Positions 22,001 to 31,000 of a DNA stretch of 64,000 bases are shown here, in pieces. The notes below the pieces were generated by a model, which ran no database searches, was not told the DNA's origin, and worked only from the letters and a program-made list of their open reading frames with translations. How positions within the stretch are numbered: the first letter of the stretch is position 1; every line of letters begins with the position of its first letter. This stretch comes from Closterium sp. NIES-65 (Eukaryota > Streptophyta > Zygnematophyceae > Desmidiales > Closteriaceae), in the NCBI GenBank assembly GCA_948144175.1, contig CANXME010002073.1, forward strand, positions 186,001-250,000. The letters are read 5' to 3'. A program made the translations under genes and the position numbers.

Positions 22001-25000
22001 GAGCAGGAACATATTCAGGCGAGCACGGACGTGTTCACCCCGGACAGTTTTGGCCAAAAGAAATCACCTGTTGGTCAGTTTGCTCACCTGTTGGTCAGTT
22101 TGCTCACCTGTTGGTCAGTTTGCTCACCTGTTGGTCAGTTTGCTCACCTGTTGGTCAGTTTGCTCACCTGTTGGTCAGTTTGCTCACCTGTTGGTCAGTT
22201 TGCTCACCTGTTGGTCAGTTTGCTCACCTGTTGGTCAGTTTGCTCACCTGTTGGTCAGTTTGCTCACCTGTTGGTCAGTTTGCTCACCTGTTGGTCAGTT
22301 TGCTCACCTGTTGGTCAGTTTGCTCACCTGTTGGTCAGTTTGCTCACCTGCTGGTCAGTTTGCTCACCTGCTGGTCAGTTTGCTCACCTGTTGGTCAGTT
22401 TGCTCACCTGTTGGTCAGCTATGTTGCGCTTGACGCGTCAGGCGTTTTTGACGCTGGCGTCTGGACGGGGCGTCCAGACGCTTGACGCCCGGTGCCCTCT
22501 GCCCTGGACGCCCGCTTGACGCTAGTCCGGGCAGGGTAAAAAAATTTTCCGGGCAGGGGTAAAAAAACCTGCCTAGTAAGGATACGCAGGGGTTAGAATG
22601 CAAGAAGTTAACATTTGTCACCTATAGTTATAAATACTCCATAATATCCAGAAAATCCTGAAAATCTCCAGAAGGCATGGAGGCACTAACAGAATGACCG
22701 GCGGGACTAGGAGTTGACATGATATTTTAATCGTCTTAACCCAATTTTAGCTAGGAAGGCTTAGTAGCGTGACTGGCGAATTCTAGTGTAAGGAATGCTT
22801 GACAATGTCGAGAGAAACAGATCTGTGTAATGTCGACCTAGATCTGGTTCTCTAGTTTAGTTGGGGGCCAACCAGGTTGGGAGAAGTAGATGTGGATGGG
22901 TACAAATGTGTGGGGGGGAATAAGTGAGGGTTGCGTTTTTTAGGTAAAAAACGCGGCCCCCAGTTGGCAATTTCATCGTCAATTCTGGTTGCAATGAAAT
23001 CGCGAGTCAATTTGGTGCAGGAATTTATTTTTTTTCGGGCTGCCCGATTTTTTTTCCCCGAACGTCCAGCGTCAAACCCATTTGACACGTCCGGACGCTG
23101 GACGCTGCCCTTCCAGGGTGTCAGGCGCAACATAGTTGGTCAGTTTGCTCACCTGTTGGTCAGTTTGCTCACCTGTTGGTCAGTTAGCTCAGGTCTACTC
23201 CTAAGCATGCCCTCTCATGGCCCCATCTCTCCCCACCCTCCAGGTCCCAATGACAGGCGTGGTGGTGGATGCAGGCTTTGCTTCAGCCTCTGTCGTCCCC
23301 GTGGTGGAGGGCTATGTTTTGGGGGGCAGCTCTCGCTCCATGCCCGTGGGCGGCGCTCACTCCACGGCCTTCGTGCAACAGCTCATGCGGGTAAAGCGTT
23401 GCTCTCTACCCTTTCATCTCATCTGCAACTCGCTCTGCTCTGCTGGTAGAGGGCTACGTGTTGGCAGGCAGCTCCCCACCTGTGCCGGTTGGGTTGGGGC
23501 CGCTCACCCCACTCCACGGCCTTGGTGCAAGAGCTGATGTGGGCACATAACGCTGATGGTGCAGCAACTCAACCAGTGGTGCAGCAACTCAACCAGTGGT
23601 GCAGCAACTCAACCAGTGGTGCAGCAACTCAACCAGTGGTGCAGCAACTCAACCAGTGGTGTAGCAACTCAACCAGTGGTGCAGCAACTCAACCAGTGGT
23701 GCAGCAACTCAACCAGTGGTGCAGCAACTCAACCAGTGGTGCAGCAACTCAACCAGTGGTGCAGCAACTCAACCAGTGGTGCAGCAACTCAACCAGTGGT
23801 GCAGCAACTCAACCAGTGGTGTAGCAACTCAACCAGTGGTGCAGCAACTCAACCAGTGGTGCAGCAACTCAACCAGTGGTGCAGCAACTCAACCAGTGGT
23901 GTAGCAACTCAACCAGTAGTAGAGGGCTATGTGTTGGGGGGCAGCTCTCGCTCCATGCCAGTGGGGGGCAGCTCTCGCTCCATGCCAGCGGGGGGCGCCC
24001 AATCTACTGCCTTGGTGCAACAGCTCATGCGGGTAACCTGCTCTCTATTCTCATGCTTCTACATCTCTCTGGTGGTACACGGCTGTGTGTTGGCGGGCGC
24101 TCACTCTAGAGCCTTCATGCAAGCTTATGCCGGGTCAAGCTCGTTCGATGCCGCCACAGGTCTGTGTGGTTCGTTCGTCTTCTTCCAAATCAAACACGCA
24201 GGACATGGTATATTTCTATGTGCTATGAGATCATATGGTGTTGTATTGTTGTTACTCTTGATGGATTGTGATGGGAGGTGGCTCTTGTTTTCATTGCTCT
24301 TGCAAGCACCGATCCATGGAGGGTCACTCACTGCACTCTGGAGTATCACTGCACTCTGGAGTATCACTGCACTCTGGAGTATCACTGCACTCTGGAGTAT
24401 CACTGCACTCTGGAGTATCACTGCACTCTGGAGTATCACTGCACTCTGGAGTATCACTTTCATTTCTTATTTGATTACCCCATGGTCACCCCTTAGTTCA
24501 TGTGTTATGCATGGTAAATAGTTATCCACAGGCTCCTGCGCTACCCCATGCCCTACCATGTCCTATCTCATGCCTTACCCCATGTTCCATCCCATGCCCT
24601 ATCCCATCCCCTTTCCCTTGCCCAATCCATGCCCAATCCCATGCCCTATGCCATGCCCTACCCCGTGCCCAATCCTGTGCCGCTATTTTATGCCCTATGC
24701 CATGCCCTACCCAGTGCCCTATCCCATGCCCTACCCAATGCCTTACCCCATGCCCCATGCCCTACCCCATACCCTACCCCATGCCCTACCCCGTGCTCTA
24801 CCCCATGCTCTACCCCATGCCAATATCAGGACCGAGGGGAGCCGGTACCAGCAGAGGAGGCGATTGAAGTGGCGAGAAAAGTGAAGGAGACCTATGGATA
24901 CACATGCTCCGACCTTGTCAAGGTGTGGATACACATGCTCCGACCTTGTCAAGGTGTGGATACACATGCTCCGACCTTGTCAAGGTGTGGATACACATGC

Positions 25001-28000
25001 TCCGACCTTGTCAAGGTGTGGATACACATGCTCCGACCTTGTCAAGGTGTGGATACACATGCTCCGACCTTGTCAAGGTGTGGATACACATGCTCCGACC
25101 TTGTCAAGGTGTGGATACACATGCTCCGACCTTGTCAAGGTGTGGATACACATGCTCCGACCTTGTCAAGGTGTGGATACACATGCTCCGACCTTGTCAA
25201 GGTGCGGATACACATGCTCCGACCTTGTCAAGGTGCAGTGCACCCATGCATGTTAAAGGAGTGAGAAGGAGAGAGAAGGAGAGAGAAGGAGAGGGAAGGA
25301 GAGAGAAGGAGAGGGAAGGAGAGAGAAGGAGAGGGAAGGAGAGAGAAGGAGAGGGAAGGAGAGAGAAGGAGAGGGAAGGAGAGAGAAGGAGAGGGAAGGA
25401 AAGAGAATGAGAGGGAAGGAGAGTGAAGGAGAGGGAAGGAGAGTGAAAGAGAGGGAAGGAGAGTGAAGGAGAGGGAGGGAGAGTGAAGGAGAGGGAAGGA
25501 GAGTGAAGGAGATGTATGGGTACACATGCTCTGATCTTGTCAAGGTACCTCCAGTCCGTAAACATGCAAACACGCAAACATGTAAACATGCAAACATGCA
25601 AACATGCAAACACGCAAACATGCAAACACACAAACATGCAAACACGCAAACATGCAAACACACAAACATGCAAACACGCAAACATGCAAACATGCAAACA
25701 CGCAAACATGCAAGCATGCAAACATGCACACATGCAAACATGCAAGCATGCAAACATGCACACATGCAAACATGCAAACATGCAAACATGCGCACATGCA
25801 AACATGCAAACATGCAAACATGCACACATGCAAACATGCAAACATGCAAACATGCAGACATGCAAACATGCACACATGCAAACATGCAAACATGCTGTGA
25901 TGTACGTGGCTCCATCATCCAGCCATGTACGTGTGTGCTTCCTTCCGCATGCATCCAACTTGCAAGACTCTCCACACGCAAACATGCCAGCATGCACCAG
26001 TGCTCCAATCTCATGTGTGTGCATGTGTTCAGGTACACATGTGTTGAGGTACACATGTGTTGGGGTACACATGTGTTGAGGTTAGGGATGAGCAAGGTGG
26101 CGAACACCTGTTCGGTTCGCCTCGAACGTGTTCGAGGCGAACCGAACAGGTTTTGTTTTTTAGCTCAAATCGTTCGCCGAACAGTGTTCGATGTTCGCCC
26201 GAACACGTTCGTGTTTGGGCCGCTGCTGAAATTTGCCCGCGACGAACACGAACAGTGTTCGAGGTTCGCCCGAACACGCCTCCACAGGCGAACAGCGAAC
26301 ACCTGTTTTTTCCTAAACTGTTCGCCGAACCGAACAGTGTTCGGTTCGGCAAAAGAGGGTGTTCGACAAGAGGCGAAGACGAACATGTTCGTGTTCGCCC
26401 TTTGCTCATCCCTAGTTGAGGTACACATGTGTTCAGGTACACATGTGTTCAGGTACACACGTGTCGAGGTACACATGTGTTCAGGTACACATGTGTTGAG
26501 GTACACATGTGTTCAGGTACACATGTGTCAGGTACACATGTGTTCAGGTACACATGTGTCAGGTACACATGTGTTCAGGTACACATGTGTTCAGGTACAC
26601 ACGTGTTGAGGTACACATGTGTTCAGGTACACATGTGTTGAGGTACACATGTGTTGAGGTACACATGTGTTGAGGTACACATGTGTCAGGTACACATGTG
26701 TCAGGTACACATGTGTTGAGGTACACATGTGTTCAGGTACACATGTGTCAGGTACACATGTGTTCAGGTACACATGTGTTCAGGTACACATGTGTCAGGT
26801 ACACATGTGTTGAGGTACACATGTGTTCAGGTACAGCCAGGTGTGGCCGCCCAGCCAGGTGTGGCCGCCCACCAATGCAAGCTCATGTGGCCCTGTCCCC
26901 TCATCCCCCTCCTCCTCTTTCTCCCTTTCTCTGTGCCCCCAGGAGTTCACCAAGCATGCAAGGGAGCCTTATAAGTACCGCAAGGTCTGGGCCGCCACCA
27001 ACGGTCATGTCATGTCATGTCATGTCATGTCATGTACTCCTGCACCTCCCTTCCCCCCCCCCCCCCAACCTCCCTTCCCCCACCCCACCTCCCGCTCCCC
27101 CCCCCCCCCCCCACACCCCCCTCTCCCCCGCCCCCTGCCCCCCTCTCCCTTCCACCTACCTGTCATCAGGAGTTCACGAAGCACGACAGGGAGCCCAATA
27201 AGTACCGCAAGGTGTGGACCGCCACCAACGCGCGCACCAACACGCCCTACCGCTGCGACGTGGGGCATGAGCGGTTTCTGGCTGCTGAGGTGTGTGCGGG
27301 GATACACAAGTGTGTAGGGCTTAGGGATATGGTTGGCCTTACTGCTGCCATGTGGAGCACGAGCCGTTCCTGGCTGCTGAGGTGAGTGAGGGGATGCACG
27401 TGGGTATTGAAGGGTTTCGGGTTTCGGGGTTCTAGGGGTTCCCACCAACACACCCTATCGCTGCAATGCGGGGCACGAGCTGTTCCTGGCGGGCGATGTG
27501 AGTGAGGGTTTTGGGTTGATTGTCTCAATGAACGGCCATCAACGATTGTCTCAATGAACGACCACCAACGATTGTCTCAATGAACGGCCATCAACGTTTG
27601 TCTCAATGAACGGCCACCAGCGATTGTCTCAATGAACGGCCACCAACGATTGTCTCAATGAACGGCCACCAACGATTGTCTCAATGAACGGCCACCAACG
27701 ATTGTCTCAATGAACGGCCACCAACGATTGCCTCAATGAATGGCCATCAACGATTGTCTCAATGAACGGCCACCAACGATTGTCTCAATGAACGGCCACC
27801 AACGATTGTCTCAATGAACGGCCACCAACGAGTGTCTCAGTGAACGGCCACCAACGATTGTCGTCTCAATGAGCGGCCACCAACGATTGTCTCAATGAAC
27901 GGCCACCAGCGATTGACTCAATGAACGGCCACCAACGATTGTCTCAATGAACGATCACCAACGATCGTCTCAATGAACGCCCACCAACGATTGTCTCAAT

Positions 28001-31000
28001 GAACGGCCACCAACGATTGTCTCAATGAACGACCACCAACGAGTGTCTCAATGAACGATCACCAACGATCGTCTCAATGAACGCCCACCAACGATTGTCT
28101 CAGTGAACGCCCACCAACGATTGTCGTCTCAATGAACGGCCACCAACGATTGTCTCAATGAACGATCACCAACGATCGTCTCAATGAACGCCCACCAACG
28201 ATTGTCTCAATGAACGGCCACCAACGATTGTCTCAATGAACGACCACCAACGAGTGTCTCAATGAATGATCACCAACGATCGTCTCAATGAACGCCCACC
28301 AACGATTGTCGTCTCAATGAACGGACACCAACGATTGTCTCAATGAACGGCCACCAGCGATTGACTCAATGAACGGCCACCAACGATTGTCTCAATGAAC
28401 GATCACCAACGATTGTCTCAATGAAAGATCACCAACGATCGTCTCAATGAACGGCCACCAACGATTGTCTCAATGAACGATCACCAACGAGTGTCTCAAT
28501 GAACGCCCACCAACGATTGTCTCAATGAACGGCCACCAACGATTGTCTCAATGAACGACCACCAACGAGTGTCTCAATGAACGATCACCAACGATCGTCT
28601 CAATGAACGCCCACCAACGATTGTCGTCTCAATGAACGGCCACCAACGATTGTCTCAATGAACGGCCACCAGCGATTGACTCAATGAACGGCCACCAACG
28701 ATTGTCTCAATGAACGATCACCAACGATCGTCTCAATGAACGCCCACCAACGATTGTCTCAATGAACGGCCACCAGCGATTGACTCAATGAACGGCCACC
28801 AACGATTGTCTCAATGAACGATCACCAACGATCGTCTCAATGAACGCCCACCAACGATTGTCTCAATGAACGGCCACCAACGATTGTCTCAATGAACGAC
28901 CACCAACGAGTGTCTCAATGAACGATCACCAACGATCGTCTCAATGAACGCCCACCAACGATTGTCTCAGTGAACGCCCACCAACGATTGTCGTCTCAAT
29001 GAACGGCCACCAACGATTGACTCAATGAACGGCCACCAACGATTGTCTCAATGAACGGCCACCAACGATTGTCTCAATGAACGCCCACCAACGAGTGTCT
29101 CAATGAACGGCCACCAACGATTGTCTCAATGAACGATCACCAACGATCGTCTCAATGAACGCCCACCAACGAGTGTCTCAATGAACGGCCACCAACGATT
29201 GTTTCAATGAAAGACCACCAACGAGTGTCTCAGTGAACGGCCACCAACGATTGTCGTCTAAATGAACGGCCACCAACAATTGTCTCAATGAACGGCCACC
29301 AGCGACTGTCTCAATGATCGGCCATCAACGATTGTCTCAATGAACGGCCACCAACTATTGTCTCAATGAACGACCACCAACGATTGTCGTCTCAATGAAC
29401 GCCCACCAACGATTGTCGTCTCAATGAACGGCCATCAACGATTGTCTCAATGAACGGCCACCAACGATTGTCTCAATGAACGCCCACCAACGATTGTCGT
29501 CTCAATGAACGGCCTCCAGCGATTGTCTCAATGAACCGCCACCAACGAGTGTCTCAATGAACGCCCACCAACGATTGTCTCAATGAACGGCCACCAACGA
29601 TTGTCTCAATGAACGACCACCAACGAGTGTCTCAGTGAACGGCCACCAACGATTGTCGTCTCAATGAACGACCACCAACGATTGACTCAATGAACGGCCA
29701 CCAACGATTGTCTCAATGAACGGCCACCAACGATTGTCGTCTCAATGAACGGCCTCCAGCGATTGTCTCAATGAACCGCCACCAACGAGTGTCTCAATGA
29801 ACGACCACCAACGATTGTCTCAATGAATGACCACCAACGATTGTCTCAATGAACGGCCACCAACGAGTGTCTCAATGAATGGCCACCAACGATTGTCGTC
29901 TCAATGAACGGCCACCAGCGATTGTCTCAATGAACGGCCACCAGCGATTGTCTCAATGAACTGCCACCAACGAGTGTCTCAATGAACGCCCACCAACGAT
30001 TGTCTCAATGAACGACCACCAAGGATTGTCTCAATGAACGACCACCAACGATTGTCTCAATGAACGACCACCAACGAGTGTCTCAGTGAACGGCCACCAA
30101 CGATTGTCGTCTAAATGAACGGCCACCAACAATTGTCTCAATGAACGGCCACCAGCGACTGTCTCAATGATCGGCCACCAACGATTGTCTCAATGAACGG
30201 CCACCAACTATTGTCTCAATGAACGACCACCAACGATTGACTCAATGAACGGCCACCAACGATTGTCTCAATGAACGGCCACCAACGATTGTCGTCTCAA
30301 TGAACGGCCTCCAGCGATTGTCTCAATGAACCGCCACCAACGAGTGTCTCAATGAACGACCACCAACGATTGTCTCAATGAATGACCACCAACGATTGTC
30401 TCAATGAACGGCCACCAACGAGTGTCTCAATGAATGGCCACCAACGATTGTCGTCTCAATGAACGGCCACCAGCGATTGTCTCAATGAACGGCCACCAGC
30501 GATTATCTCAATGAACTGCCACCAACGAGTGTCTCAATGAACGCCCACCAACGATTGTCTCAATGAACGACCACCAAGGATTGTCTCAGTGAACGCCCAC
30601 CAACGATTGTCATCTCAATGAACGGCCACCAACGAGTGTCTCAATGAACGGCCACCAGCGACTGTCTCAATGAACGGCCACCAACGATTGTCTCAATGAA
30701 CGGCAACCAACTATTGTCTCAATGAGCGACCACCAACGATTGTCGCTCAAAGAACGGCCACCAACAATTGCCTCAATGAAGGGCCACCAACGATTGTCTC
30801 AATGAACGGCCACCAACGATTGTCGTCTCAATGAACGGCCACCGGTGATTGTCTCAATGAACGGCCACCAACGAGTATCTCAATGAACGCCCACCAACCA
30901 TTGTCTCAATGAACAACCACCAACGATTGTCTCAATGAACACCCACCAACGATTGTCGTCTCAATGAACGGCCACCAACACGCCCTATCACCGCGACGAG

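Noticed and set aside
21844-22070. A second LTR retrotransposon end in ARP3 intron 4
   Set aside because: Only a G-tract followed by TGTTAGC was seen; no pol sequence, partner LTR or target duplication supports it, so it is mentioned only as a possibility.
22050-22519. Long open frames (for example 127-201 residues) through the TTGGTCAG array
   Set aside because: All frames are open because a 20-bp unit rotates the frame; no start context, no protein similarity.
24896-25235. 31-bp direct repeats resembling a CRISPR array
   Set aside because: No spacers; the unit is the ARP3 exon 6 end plus its donor.
25197-26107. Long minus-strand frames of Cys/Met/Phe/His and Ser/Leu/Pro repeats
   Set aside because: They are translations of the 8-bp and purine minisatellites in ARP3 intron 6.
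27510-30985. Regular 26-bp repeats resembling a CRISPR array
   Set aside because: There are no unique spacers; units follow head to tail with small variants, inside an intron of a eukaryotic gene.
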